From the NCBI GenBank assembly GCA_002633025.1, contig NMRB01000136.1:188344-252343 (forward strand): a stretch of DNA of 64,000 bases, written 5' to 3'. Numbering within the stretch: the first letter of the stretch is position 1; each line of letters starts with the position of its first letter. Below are positions 1 to 10,331 of this stretch, one piece after another. The notes beneath the pieces were generated by a model that saw only the letters and a program-made list of their open reading frames with translations, was not told where the DNA came from and did not search any database. A program made the position numbers and the translations under genes. The DNA is from Notospermus geniculatus. Its lineage: Eukaryota > Nemertea > Pilidiophora > Heteronemertea > Lineidae.

Positions 1-700
1 CTTGGCCACCAGGTGGCGGAAACCAAAAACACAAAAAGTGCAATAACTCCTGAACTAATGACTGGATCACCTCCAAATTTTTATCATAGGTGTATCTAAT
101 GAGGGTACATTACATATATAACGGGTTTTTGGTTTGACCTACTTTTCAAGGTCACAGAGGTCAAAGTTCAAAATTTTGCCTTTAAGTGGCACGTTTGGTA
201 ACCGCAGGTGCTATTGGCCTCAAATTTAATACATATATACCCCTAGGTCAGATGACCTATGACACCAAGTTTCGGTCCGATTTGACTCTTAGCTTGGCCA
301 CCAGGTGGCGGAAACCAAAAACACAAAAAGTGCAATAACTCATGAACTAATGACTGAATCACCTCCAAATTTTTATCATTGATGCTTCTAACGAGGATGC
401 ATGACATAAGTAAGGGGTTTTTGATTTGACCGACTTTTGAAGGTCACAGAGGTCAAAGTTCAAAATTTAGTCATTTGGCAGTGTGTTTCGTAACTGTTTG
501 GGCTATTGACTTGAAACTTGGTACATACACACCCCTATGTCAGATGACCTATGACACCAATTTTCGGTCCGATTCGATTCTCTGCTTGGCCACCAGGTGG
601 CCAAAACCAAAGCTCAAAGTCCAGTAACTCTTGAACTCATAACTGGATTGCTCCAAATTTTTATCAGGTGCATCCTACGAGGATACATGACCCTGGAACA
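1..700 (+). repeat. 292-bp tandem repeat, three units, third partial
   Basis: Units begin at 1, 293 and 585 with the same CTTGGCCACCAGGTGGC start and stay alignable throughout (CTCCAAATTTTTATCAT, GGTCACAGAGGTCAAAGTTC). The third unit runs into a different tail at about 700-780. A related copy lies in inverted orientation at 56170-56660. No coding capacity is seen. Confidence 0.9.
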
Positions 701-780
701 TTTCAATTTAACATTTGTCATTTCTTTTTCTGGTACGTTCACCCAGGTGAGCACATGGTCCATGGACCATTTCATCTGTG
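670..780 (+). repeat. 3' tail of the left-edge repeat
   Basis: This tail ends in ACATGGTCCATGGACCAT and is matched in reverse complement at about 56040-56150, with the same flanking order. The same block recurs in the right arm of the foldback element at 1806-2001. It is probably the terminus of a mobile element whose body is the 292-bp repeat. Confidence 0.6.
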
Positions 781-929
781 TGTGTACTGAATGATTTTCT
801 ACTCGACTGGGTTCGCGGGCCGTCATTTGACATTTTCATATTGCCTGAAATGAGAAAAGCAATAAAGACACTACCTCCAGTTGACTCTTTTTATGGTCCA
901 ATGTGGTCACTGTGCTTTATAGAAACATT

Positions 930-1222
930 AGAGGAGCCTGATAGCCTAGTGGTAATCAGGTCCGCTTAGCAAGCGACAGGTCCCGGGTTCGAATCCAGCC
1001 CGGGCCATATGGGATTTCATTCCCGGCTCTTCACGTCCGTCGCATGGGACAGTAAGCCGTGGTGCCTTGTACCTTGTGTCTTTGCAAGGGCAAGTAAAAT
1101 ACTCCATCCAAGTGAGGAACATGAGTAGCTTGTGATAGCCTCCTCCGTACTTACCAGGACCAATAATGCTATAGCGTCGGCCCTGACGGAAAAATGAAAT
1201 ACAAATACAAATACAAATAGAA
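930..1222 (+). mobile_element. tRNA-headed SINE, copy 1
   Basis: An A-box-like TAGCCTAGTGG (about 946) and a B-box GGTTCGAATCC (about 988) give a tRNA-like head. A central block (CGCATGGGAC, AGCCGTGGTGCCTTGTACC) follows, then an (AAATAC)n tail. The central block is shared with the SINEs at 13915 and 46986. It resembles the conserved central domains of animal SINE superfamilies such as MetaSINEs, from memory only. Confidence 0.8.
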
Positions 1223-1347
1223 ACAGAAAATGAGCAAAGACCCAAGAATTACAGCTTAATTTTATTACATAATCAATAACAAAGCAATTCACCAAACATA
1301 AAACACAGGTACAATTTTCTCAGAGAAGAAGCATGTAAATGACACAT

Positions 1348-1608
1348 TCAGGGAGTGGCAGCAATGTCACAAACCCATAGAACCTGGGGTGGCAAGGGTG
1401 TCTTGACCAGCACTTCATAGACACCATACATGCTCAGTACATTAGAAGAGAACAAGGAAGTACAATCCAGATCCAATGTGGACGCCCTGTTTTGGACTAA
1501 TTGGCACCATTCATGAAATTCACTTGTGGAGTACTCTATATCTTTCGAAAATATTGCTACCAAAAGGGTGGACTGGGTAGAAAAAACCTCGAACTTTATG
1601 CTAAGCAA
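1348..1608 (-). other. Unrecognised 86-codon reading frame
   Basis: An open frame between the SINE and the foldback element, ending in the residues LPPQVLWVCDIAATP. I do not recognise it. It could be the last exon of a host gene or chance; no splice site or polyadenylation signal decides this. Confidence 0.2.
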
Positions 1609-1805
1609 GGTGTTTGACCTTCAAAATGTATCATTTCTTGTTCCGGAACTAGTCTTTGGTTGCAGCTAATTAGTGCATTCTAAGACCCGTCTCATTCAAT
1701 TCCTTGCGGTGTCTTCATTTTCGTCATACAACTTGTACTTTTATGGTATTTTGACACGTTTTATTTCCAATGCTCCAAAATTCACGACGTTAGCTTGCCC
1801 TTAAG

Positions 1806-2001
1806 CCCACGTCACACTGTGGCCACTAAGGCTGGCGAATCCCCGCGAACTAGAATGAAATGGTCCATGGACCATGAACATACCTCTCTCTGTCATTACA
1901 CTATTACATGTATGTCCAAAGGGGTGAGCACATGGTCCATGGACCATTTCATTCTAGTTCGCGGGGATTCGCCCGCCTAAGTCGCCAGAGTGTGACCTGG
2001 G
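1806..2001. mobile_element. Foldback MITE with arms of about 65 bp
   Basis: The left arm (about 1806-1872) and right arm (about 1934-2001) are near-perfect reverse complements: CCCACGTCACACT at one end and AGTGTGACCTGGG at the other. The arms contain ATGGTCCATGGACCAT, itself palindromic. The loop is about 60 bp. Confidence 0.85.
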
Positions 2002-2165
2002 TTTATCGCATACTCTACAGCATGTGAGACGCCAAAAATTAGTTATCATCACTTGCTCCAAAAATTCCTTCGCGTCTCTTCAGCATCAGGTTTAGCGGGA
2101 AACTAAAGAGAGCTATCATTTCATATGAAATACGGAAGTCATACTAAGAAATTCAAACTAACGGG

Positions 2166-3380
2166 TCAGGCAGTCAAGGGTACGATTCTGATATCAAGCC
2201 TACCATCTCTTTCTTGGCATAGAATCTGACTCCGTCCTTTACCGAAGAAATCTCCGGTGTAAACCTTAGCATCGTCTGCACACCAGAAGGTACCCTCCCA
2301 GTCGACTCCATCAAACTTCATGTTTGCATCCTTCGCGAAAAATATCTTGATTCTGTTTCCAGTGACGCAGACGATATCGACGTTGTTGTCGTCGTTAAAG
2401 TGTCCAGTGTCCAGAATCGAACCAAAAGGACAAGATCTGGTTGTAGATAGCAGTTGTACGGGATTTCCAAAATATCCAGTACGTGCCCCAGCGCGAACAG
2501 CAAGGGTCTGCAGGCCAGTGGTTTTATCCCAGCAGTTACAGATTATGTCATCAAACTGGTCCTTATTTAGGCGGCGAATTAGTACTTTAGTCTGACGAGT
2601 AGAGTCGCTGATGCAAAAATTCAATACCCCTGTTATATCTGGTAACAGCGAAACGTTGACAGTTATGTCTCGTTGCCAAACACGCGAGCTTCCGTAGTTA
2701 AAACAGAATACCTGATGCACATTACCGCTTCCCTTAAATTTACCCACCTCAAAATACTCTGCTTGATACATATTGCACCAGCTAAACGTCCACCCCCAAA
2801 ACTTAGCTTGTTTCTGGTCGGCGCCGAACATCACGAAGTATTTCCGCTCCAAAGAGTTCATATTACAGACAACATCACTGATACCATCCCCGTTCAAATC
2901 GTCCACTCGGAAATCGGGGTTCCTCGAGGCAGGACAGTAAGTGAATCCCTCTTCCTTCGTGATATGGAAATATCCTCCCCGAGAGATTGCAAGAGAAACT
3001 TTCAGTGTCAGCGGGTTGACGCAGATTAAGTCCTGTTTATAATCGGTGTCCATTTTACCGAGGAGTATTCTCCCTCCATCCGCTGGTTCACACCACGCCC
3101 CCCTTCCAGACACAGCTCCAGGCGATCTCCCAGAATTGTACATCACCAGATCGGAACTCAGCAAGCAATTCCCATCCGTTAAGAAACTGAATGAGCGACA
3201 CCCTTTGTCTTCAAGGCATCTGTTCGCACAGTCCGTGACTGATCGGCTTTTCACTGCTCCAGTTTTCCGAGCGTCCCCCATTTTTACGTTGTGCATCGTC
3301 GAGAAGAATTTATCGACAAGTTGACCGGCGTGAACACGCCAGATGAAGATTGAAACAAGGCTTTTGGTCAGGATATTCAT
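2166..3380 (-). CDS. Secreted PAN/apple and FG-GAP repeat protein
   Basis: This intronless frame encodes 404 residues. I start it at the ATG at 3378-3380; the frame is open 20 codons further, but only to a GTG. The first 19 residues (MNILTKSLVSIFIWRVHAG) look like a signal peptide. Residues about 45-100 are an apple/PAN-type module with cysteines at 51, 55, 61, 72 and 97. Six repeats of roughly 55 residues follow, each with an acidic loop and ending in two hydrophobics and Cys. The clearest is DDLNGDGISDVVC at 160-172; others end near 120, 226, 281, 338 and 388. Such DxNGDGxxD loops are FG-GAP/VCBS calcium-binding propeller motifs. I infer a secreted, calcium-stabilised adhesion or lectin-like protein, with no further function claimed. 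There is no transmembrane segment and no disabling mutation. The 5' flank is duplicated near 40.5 kb. Confidence 0.85.
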   Translation of the reverse strand: MNILTKSLVSIFIWRVHAGQLVDKFFSTMHNVKMGDARKTGAVKSRSVTDCANRCLEDKGCRSFSFLTDGNCLLSSDLVMYNSGRSPGAVSGRGAWCEPADGGRILLGKMDTDYKQDLICVNPLTLKVSLAISRGGYFHITKEEGFTYCPASRNPDFRVDDLNGDGISDVVCNMNSLERKYFVMFGADQKQAKFWGWTFSWCNMYQAEYFEVGKFKGSGNVHQVFCFNYGSSRVWQRDITVNVSLLPDITGVLNFCISDSTRQTKVLIRRLNKDQFDDIICNCWDKTTGLQTLAVRAGARTGYFGNPVQLLSTTRSCPFGSILDTGHFNDDNNVDIVCVTGNRIKIFFAKDANMKFDGVDWEGTFWCADDAKVYTGDFFGKGRSQILCQERDGRLDIRIVPLTA

Positions 3381-3419
3381 GTCTGCATTAGGTATAATTT
3401 GGAAACAGAGTGTCGTCGA

Positions 3420-3625
3420 CGAATAGGGAACCCCGATCACGCAGACGACGCGAGAATATACACGTGGGTTTGAACTGATAGTACACCGACACCACCTATT
3501 ATTTATGACGATTCAAGGTGTGATTGGCCGTGCTTGGTGAACCTCATCTCTCCAACAATGAGCCTCTATAGGTGTCACGTCTGCTCTATCAGTCTCACGT
3601 GACCAATTGGCGCTCCCCATTCACC
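3420..3625 (-). promoter_or_regulatory. Probable promoter of the PAN/FG-GAP gene
   Basis: This lies just upstream of the start codon. It has an E-box CACGTG beside a CCAATTGG at about 3595-3611, a second CCAAT (as ATTGG) at about 3521-3525, and a TATATTC-like element at about 3455-3462 (minus strand). Nearly the whole block recurs in inverted orientation at 40449-40640. Conservation of these boxes between copies is observed; promoter function is inferred. Confidence 0.5.
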
Positions 3626-3997
3626 AGACGTGATATAAAAATGGAGACCCAGGGTTTAGACCAGTGTAACAGAACTGCCCTATTAATTGTCCTACAGGAG
3701 AATGAAAATTAACTACGCCCCGTTTTTATTTACCCTGCCTGCACATCGAAATTCATGTGTCCTCTTATAGGAATTGCCATGTGTACAAGCGGAGAATCGT
3801 GATGCATAGACGACTGTATTCATGGTCATTTTTTATCAATGATGTGAAGAGAAGTCTAGCGACGTTTTGGGCACTAGGTTATTTCAGGGAGTCGTGTGTC
3901 GCCGTGGACTTGACATCCTCGGGATACCACAATACCCGTAACCAGACTTCCCCCTTAAATCAGAAGGCCTTCCCGTAGAATGTATAAAGCTTAAAGC

Positions 3998-4352
3998 TTC
4001 GTTTAGCTGACGCGCGGTAAGCGGAATGCGGAGAGCGGAAACGGAATGCGGAACGCGGTAAGTATTCCGCGTGTTCCATTTATCTCCACGCGGTATCACT
4101 TCTGATTTTGTAAGCATTGCGCAGGTTTGGTACGTCCCTGTCCAATCACGGTGCTCCATAGCGCGCGGATTTTTATTCCGCAAGGAAAAATCACTCGATC
4201 GATCTTTCCGCGTTCTGCCTATCCGCGTTGCGCAAACCGCTTACCGCGTGCAGATAAATGGATGAATGGAAATGGCTTGGAGCGAACAAATGTCTATACC
4301 GCGTTCCGTTTCCGCGATCCGCCTTCCGCTTACCGTGTGTCAGCTAAACGCA
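3998..4352. mobile_element. 355-bp TIR element with 9-bp target duplication
   Basis: The left end (CGTTTAGCTGACGCGCGGTA) and right end (TACCGTGTGTCAGCTAAACG) are inverted repeats of about 65 bp, rich in GCGGAA units. GCTTAAAGC flanks the element directly at 3989-3997 and 4353-4361. No transposase is encoded. A 9-bp duplication would fit Mutator- or Merlin-like elements, which I cannot tell apart here. Confidence 0.85.
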
Positions 4353-4524
4353 GCTTAAAGCTACGGTTAAATGTCCTTGCACACCGAAAACGCGCGTTGA
4401 ACGCCGCGGTTTCCGCCCACATATATGGGCGGTTTTAAGTGCAAAAAACAGACGTCGAAACGAGAACAAAGATGTGGCGAAACGAGGACAAACTACCATG
4501 TAGAAAATGTTTATGTTGTTGAGC

Positions 4525-4700
4525 ACAAACAAAAAAAAACGACACGAAGACAGCATGCACCACGAAATGGACGTCACGAGACGAAGACAACAGGTGGCGC
4601 TGTTTATGTTGTGAGCATTAACAATCTACAAGACGACACGAAAACGCAATACACCACGAAAGGAACGTTGCGAGACGAAGACAACAGGTGGCGCTCGCGT
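4525..4700. repeat. Tandem duplication of about 95-100 bp
   Basis: Two diverged units share ACGACACGAA, CACCACGAAA, CGAGACGAAGACAACAGGTG and GGCGCT. Confidence 0.75.
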
Positions 4701-5548
4701 CGGTGTTTTCGCGTTGTTGTGAAGTGTTGTTTTAGCCGCGTTCCGCTGGCGGGTTCATCCAACTGTTCCCTTATCGCTCTCTTTCATTCCAACTGGTATT
4801 TAGACACCCTGACTTATTTAATATTCACTTGAAGAGTGGAGTCGTTACATGTACTTGAGATTCTCGAAAAACCTAAAGATGCCTCAAAAGATGATGAAGA
4901 CCCGCTTTCTAGTATACAACTGTGACTGGAGATGTTCTCGGGGACCCGTAGTTCACGGGGTCCGTAGGCTAGCAGGCGTTTGGATAGATGGTAACAAGAT
5001 GAGGCTGCAAAATATATAAATTGTATTCAAATGTTGGAATAAGGTTGTTTCACCAACAACTGACAGTAAAGGAATGGCCTTTACAGCAAAGGAATGGCCT
5101 TTACAAACTGATAACACTTACATGTAACTTAAAAGACCAAAATATGATCTTCCAAAGTATTGGCTCATCTGACGTACAAGGCCATGTGTCATGAACTGGT
5201 CCACTTTTGCGTTACATGGTCAAAATGACCAATTTTGAAATTTTCAATATGTTGAGCCGGTGTGAAAGTAACCCAGGTCCTAGTAAGTAGGGTCCGCGGG
5301 ACCCTAACTCCTAGGATTCTAAGTCCTACGGACCCTAACTCTTAGGAAACTAAGTCCTACGGTCCTGGACAACTAGGAACTGTAGTCCTAGGACCAAGAT
5401 TCCTAGGAACCAATGTCCTAGGACTGCCCCTCCTTAGGAATAGAGGTCCAACATTTAGAAAAAGTGGTCCTAGGCGGACTTCCGTTACGATAGAAATCTA
5501 GGATCCCAAGTCCTATTCAAAATTAAAGAAAACTTCAGGGTTGATATA

Positions 5549-5635
5549 CATATGCAAATGAAAAATATGTGCAGAATACTTGAGTTATGTACATGATGTA
5601 CATAACTCAAAGTATTCTGCACATATTTTTCATTC
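5549..5635. repeat. Near-perfect 86-bp palindrome
   Basis: The arm from AATGAAAAATATGTGCAGAA through CTTGAGTTATGTACAT is mirrored immediately by ATGTACATAACTCAAAG and TTCTGCACATATTTTTCATT, with almost no loop. It sits inside the 1.2-kb TIR element. Confidence 0.9.
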
Positions 5636-5867
5636 GCAGTGAGGTGCTGCAATTTGAAAACTTGCGCCAAGCACGACCTGATGAAAATGGGGTCGTGATT
5701 TGGTCCCTGCGGGATATATATTCATAACAAGATCACCCTCGGTAAAATGTCATGTAAAGTGCGTATAACTCCGGTTAGAGCGCACTATGGCTCTATTCCT
5801 CTCCGGAATCCTCGCCAGGCACATCGTTTACTTGCCCTTTCAGGCGTCGATACATCAGGTCCTCCGT

Positions 5868-6060
5868 CGGACCCGCTTTCCTAGGAATGCAAGTCCGCCG
5901 GACCTGCTTTCCTCGGAATGCAAGTCCGCCGGACCTGCTTTCCTCGGAGTGCAAGTCCGCCTGACATGCTTTTCTAGACATACAAGTCCACAGACCAACA
6001 TTCCTCGAAATCAGAGTCCGACAGACCTACGACTAGAAATCGAAGTCCAAAAGACAATGT
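5868..6060 (+). repeat. Minisatellite of about 31 bp
   Basis: The unit AATGCAAGTCCGCCGGACCT plus GCTTTCCTCGG is repeated with growing divergence to the right. The first three units are nearly identical, which suggests recent local expansion. Confidence 0.9.
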
Positions 6061-6114
6061 TTTGTAATGATCGAAGATGACAAGAAAAAAACAATTTTAA
6101 ACACAAAAAAAAAC

Positions 6115-6192
6115 AGTTGCCCGACAGGGAGTCGAACCCGCAGCATTTGCTTAATGTGCAGGTCCCCGAACCACTACACCATGAGTGACCGG
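6115..6192 (-). other. tRNA-like sequence (degenerate)
   Basis: On the minus strand TGGTGTAGTGG (A box) and GGTTCGACTCC (B box) are correctly ordered and spaced, but the acceptor and anticodon stems do not pair well. It is a tRNA pseudogene or SINE head, not a working tRNA. Confidence 0.5.
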
Positions 6193-6917
6193 CAGACCGA
6201 TGACCGAATATTTTAGCTATTTGAATGCATGTCCTATTAAAGAGCTATACAGATTCTATTGGGCATTTAATACAAAAGGGGAATGACTTCGGTTTCGGCG
6301 GACTTAGATTTCTGTCACTGTTGTAAAAGAAACCTAAGTCCCCTAGTAATCAGAGTCCTATACCTTTTATATAGGATTAGTAGTCCAGGAACGGAAGTCC
6401 GGGTAGGACAATGGTTCCTAAGGAACCAAGGTCCGTGGGACCTTGGTTCCGGGCGGACCTGCATTTCTTTCACACCGGGTAATAGCCTACAAATGTTCTC
6501 GCAAACAGAACTTTAACAGCTTGCATATTTTAGGAGATACTGACGTTTTTACGATCGAGCTTTAATAGAAAATCCATTAGAACGTAACACATTTTGTTCA
6601 TTTTCTCAAAATCGACTCCTTTTCATAAAATTGCTCTGAAATCGTGATAGTTTGTCCAAATTCATCCTGGTTTTTTGCAAAATGGTCCTCAGATATTTGT
6701 CTAACAGACAAAAGAAGACAATCTGACCAGTAGCATTTTGATTTCTTAACATAAAGAGCTGAGAATTTGAACAATAAAACAATGTCATATTTGGCAACTT
6801 CCAATTAACAACAAAGTAACAGCTCAGGATAGCACCCATACATAAAAAAGTTATAATTTCTAATCTAGTGCTAATTTAGCACCATCTAGTACAACTTCGT
6901 GTTAGAAAAAAAAAGAG

Positions 6918-8606
6918 TCACGCCCACAGAGAAACAGAAGAAAGAATGTTGTCATTGTCACTCCTGGTCAAGCAAAAGGAATCGTCATGTTTTGTCACCT
7001 GAATGCCTATATAAAGCACCCTATCCTTAGGAATGATGACCCCTTTCTCATCCCTCTTGAAAAACAAACAGTCATTTGAAATGAAGTCACTGGCCAAAAA
7101 TAACTTCATAACCCTTCGGGTATGTTAGACCAAAGTCCGTGGTCATTTGATAAGGCAAAGTAACTACACCATCAGATGTGGTGTAAAGGAGGTTATAATC
7201 CTCCAATGCATGCATGGGACTAGCTGCCACGACAGAATCTTGGCCAATCATTGAGGCGATGCTAGTGGATGCTGGAAGATGTTCATCATCTCCATTGTCA
7301 TCTCTGGAGATAGACACTCCACCAGCACGATTAGATGCCACCTTTTTTTGCAAATACAACCTCCTTGAAAGGTTTCACATAGTCTTTGTTTTCACACCGA
7401 TCAAAATCAAAGTTGATACAAGCAAAACAGTAACATGACAGTTCTCTAACTTGCACCATTCCATCCTGATTCATGGAGCGCAAAGAATGGAGTTTGCGGG
7501 TGTTAGGAACAGTGGTGTATTTTTTAAAAATCTCTGTCTCGATTAACAAGACCCTTAGGAACGAAAAAGAATCTCCTTTTCCGCAGAGCTGCTGTTTCTG
7601 ATATCTTTTGTCAGCTAAAGTGAAGACGGCGAAGTTGAAGATGTCTTTGGCATTGTTAATAACAGTAAAACATGTGATGTCAGCTGTGATGGCACGCCTG
7701 GCTTCCGTCTTCAAGAAACCATCTGTCTGGTCAACTTCACCTTTGCCATGTCCACTTGCACTAAAATTACCAATTCTTCTTACGCCAAGAGATGCTTAAC
7801 TCCGACTAAGATCCGCAAACGAATTCTTGCTCTTGTACCGAGCTGCACATCCATCAGTTCTCTGGCGAAGAACAGTGAATGTGCAGCCCAGTCTCTTCAA
7901 TTCTGGAATGATTACATCTTGAATGTTCTGTTGAACAAAATGAAAGTCATGCTGCAATTCGTCGGACACTATCAGCCAATGCTCTTTTACGTGGCTATCA
8001 GCTTTTGCGTCATCTGCAATTGCTGGACTCCAATCACACAGGAGTGAATGGTGCATTGATTTTTAGCAAAGTGAAGAGACTGTGGCTCTTCCTGGGTCAG
8101 AATACTGTAATTTTCACTGAAATCTAATTCAAAAGCTACGTGGTCATCAGGAAGATGCTCAATCAAATGCTTCCACTGATCACGCTGCCATTTGCAGGTG
8201 AAAAGATGCAATGGGTAACCCTTCAACTGGTCCAGCAGGTGTTCAACCAATATTTTAGGGTGAGTCTGCTTCTTCACCAAATCAAGGTGCCTCACAGTCT
8301 TGTCCTTTGTGGTATAATCGACGTATTGAAATCTGGACCATGAGATTAGATCTTCGCCATGTAACTCATTTTCATGGAAATTGAGACATTTGATTGATTG
8401 ATAGTGTTTATTATTGCAATAAAATAAGGTTTACAGAAGCCCAGGGCCAAAGCAGGGCATTACTGGCCCTGGGCGAAGAGGTGACAGACTAATATAATGC
8501 ACAGAGTAGCGGAATAGATAGTTAACAAAGTAAACTTAAAGTACAATAATGAACAAACTAAAAGAACAAGAAATAAGGAGGTATACACTGTAAGCCAAAC
8601 GAAAGN

Positions 8607-8699
<93 letters not shown>

Positions 8700-9236
8700 G
8701 TAACGGGTAAAATTGAGAGGGCAAAATGAAAAGGAAAAAAGCCGCAGTCAGAGTCGTTTATTGAGACTAGCAATTGAGTAAGGCGATTTGAAATTCTGGA
8801 TTTTTTTTTCTGTTTTTTTTGGGGAGGGGAATTATACCGGCCCCGACAGGCGGTCAACGACACGATGGATGAAGAGGGCCGATAGTTGTAACAAAGCTTT
8901 ATTGCAGGTATATGAAAGGTTGTCGTTGCCGAAAAGAAGAAGGTGCATTTTAGCCCATTTCAGCCCACAGTTAGGACATTCTTGTTTTAAACAAGCCAAT
9001 TTATGGTGCTTTTGCCCATCTTCTTTCTGACACAGAGTGGATTCTACAAGACTATAGACGTCATTGAAATACACAACACCTGGAAGCTTTTTCCTTTGAC
9101 GGAAAGCCATAAGTGCACGGAAAGTACCACCGTACTGGTACGCATTTCTGGCAACAACATTGTTGCAGGTCTCTAGAAGTTGCTGGGCGCACATAAAATG
9201 GTTTGAGGCGCCTAAATGTAGCCTCACGTACGGCAA
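6918..9236 (-). pseudogene. Decayed DDE-like protein of an uncharacterised metazoan family
   Basis: Consecutive minus-strand pieces read N- to C-terminal: 9236-8860 (Cys-rich CLKQECPNCG), 8295-8046 (DFSENYS), 8056-7799 (RTDGCAARYKSKN), then GHGKGEVDQTDGFLKTEARR near 7760-7700, and a C-terminal part to about 6920. The order of DFSENY, TDGCA and GKGE motifs is what I remember from a widespread uncharacterised animal family, probably transposase-derived; the D/D/E reading is inferred. Lesions: a frameshift near 8045, an in-frame stop at 7796-7798, another shift near 7095, and a 450-bp insertion (8385-8835) carrying the poly-G tract. Confidence 0.7.
8385..8835. repeat. Repeat insertion with (TGAT)n end and 92-base G run
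   Basis: This interrupts the DDE-like pseudogene. It starts with TTGATTGATTGATAG and contains CCAGGGCCAAAGCAGGGCAT and its near-complement ACTGGCCCTGGG, a short hairpin. G fills 8607-8698 directly after an N at 8606. The tract length should not be trusted. Confidence 0.6.
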
Positions 9237-9666
9237 CCTCAGGGTACCTGGCTGTGAATTCTAAATATGCCTCTCGGTATGGCTTGATGAGAACATGTCT
9301 GTTGTGTTCTATATATTGCTTTGGAGCAATCCGCGTTTTTACCTTATTTTTTTCGAGTCGGTTGTTGGATGACTGACCTCATCAGTCCAAAAATCCCTCA
9401 CGTTTTGTTTCCAGTGGTCAGGGAACTGTTCACCCTTGCCTTGCGGTAAACATCAAGGAACGCAGCTTCCTTCACTTCAATGATTTGGTCTGGCAGACCT
9501 ATATTTCTCATTTTTCGGGACATTTTGAATGCAAACAACATTTTTGATACTTTTGTTACTTTTTTAGCTTCTTTTGTGGCATCACCTATTAGTAGCTGTC
9601 AGTGTTTATCTGAAACCACTTACTCCCGACCCTCGTTTGCTTTTAAGTACCCCCATTACTTTCTCA

Positions 9667-10110
9667 TCCTCCCACAGCAGGGCTTTGGTCTCGTTCCTCT
9701 TCATACACTCCACACAAAGCCCTGCTAAAATTGGGCCTCCCAGGCAAGCAGAGGCGGTCAGAAAACCATTGCCCAATCAGAATGCAGCATTTTCAGGGTG
9801 TCAATATTAAATAATTATGACTCATAATAACAATCAAAAATAATAAGAATCTTTCCTACACACAGGAAGAGCATCTGTGATAAAATTCAGTCAATTTTGG
9901 AAAGATGTAAGTGATTTGTAAAGGATAAAACTTTAAAATCAAACTGGGTAAAACCACGAAATTTGTACTTCTCCAGTCATCCTTAAAATACAGGGAGTGC
10001 AACTGGAGTATGGAACAGCCACCCCTGATTCACTGTACGTTGTATTTCAGCAGGGGTTTGTTTGAGCGGATGAAGAGGAGCGAGGTAAAAACCCCCGCTG
10101 TGGGAGGATG
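9667..10110. mobile_element. TIR element with hairpin ends
   Basis: The left end CATCCTCCCACAGCAGGGCT is mirrored at the right end as CCCGCTGTGGGAGGATG. Each end folds on itself again (CAGCAGGGCTTTG and CAAAGCCCTGCT on the left). A single end of the same family occurs at 50660-50735. The interior is non-coding. Confidence 0.8.
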
Positions 10111-10119
10111 TACTTTCTG

Positions 10120-10322
10120 GGCATCTGATAGAACAGCATCGCCTATGACTTGTTTTTGAAGTGCCTCTTTGCTTTGCATATAACCCTTTTTCTCTAGGAT
10201 CTTTCTCGTTCTTTTGGTCGGTGAGCTAACTAGATATTCAACAACATGTGCCTTTGCAGTTGGGTTAGAGGGTAGGCTAAGTCTACCCTCTTCAACAGTC
10301 GGTGCTTGCCAACTCTATTGGC
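10120..10322 (-). pseudogene. C-terminal part of a split zinc-finger gene
   Basis: This minus-strand sequence continues the frame of the zinc-finger segment at 11577-11813 across the element at 10332-11567. It encodes a helical basic stretch including EYLVSSPTKRTRKILEKKGY. A frame change occurs inside it near 10270. The TIR element at 9667-10110 ends it. I do not recognise this C-terminal domain. Confidence 0.5.
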
Positions 10323-10331
10323 TACAGTAAT

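Larger units (their letters stand above)
5257..6479. mobile_element. 1.2-kb TIR element packed with AAGTCC/GGACTT minisatellites
   Basis: The ends match as inverted repeats: CCGGTGTGAAAGTAACC at 5257 against the complement of TTTCTTTCACACCGGG at 6464-6479. The interior carries three blocks of diverged tandem repeats built on TAGGAA..AAGTCC (5275-5510, 5868-6060, 6290-6470), a perfect hairpin and a tRNA-like segment. The ends are close to those of the 170-bp MITEs at 48176, 53098 and 53407, so this is probably an expanded relative. Confidence 0.75.

Noticed and set aside
3378-3440. Upstream start of the PAN/FG-GAP gene at 3440
   Set aside because: That codon is GTG; the ATG at 3378-3380 gives a plausible signal peptide.
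5868-6060. CRISPR-like array
   Set aside because: Regular 31-bp units have no unique spacers, and the context is an animal genome; it is a minisatellite in a TIR element.
6115-6192. Functional tRNA gene
   Set aside because: A and B boxes are present but stems do not pair; the same holds at 33703-33782 and near 38040.
8536-8863. Poly-proline reading frames
   Set aside because: They are translations of the 92-base G run next to an N; an artefact of simple sequence and assembly.
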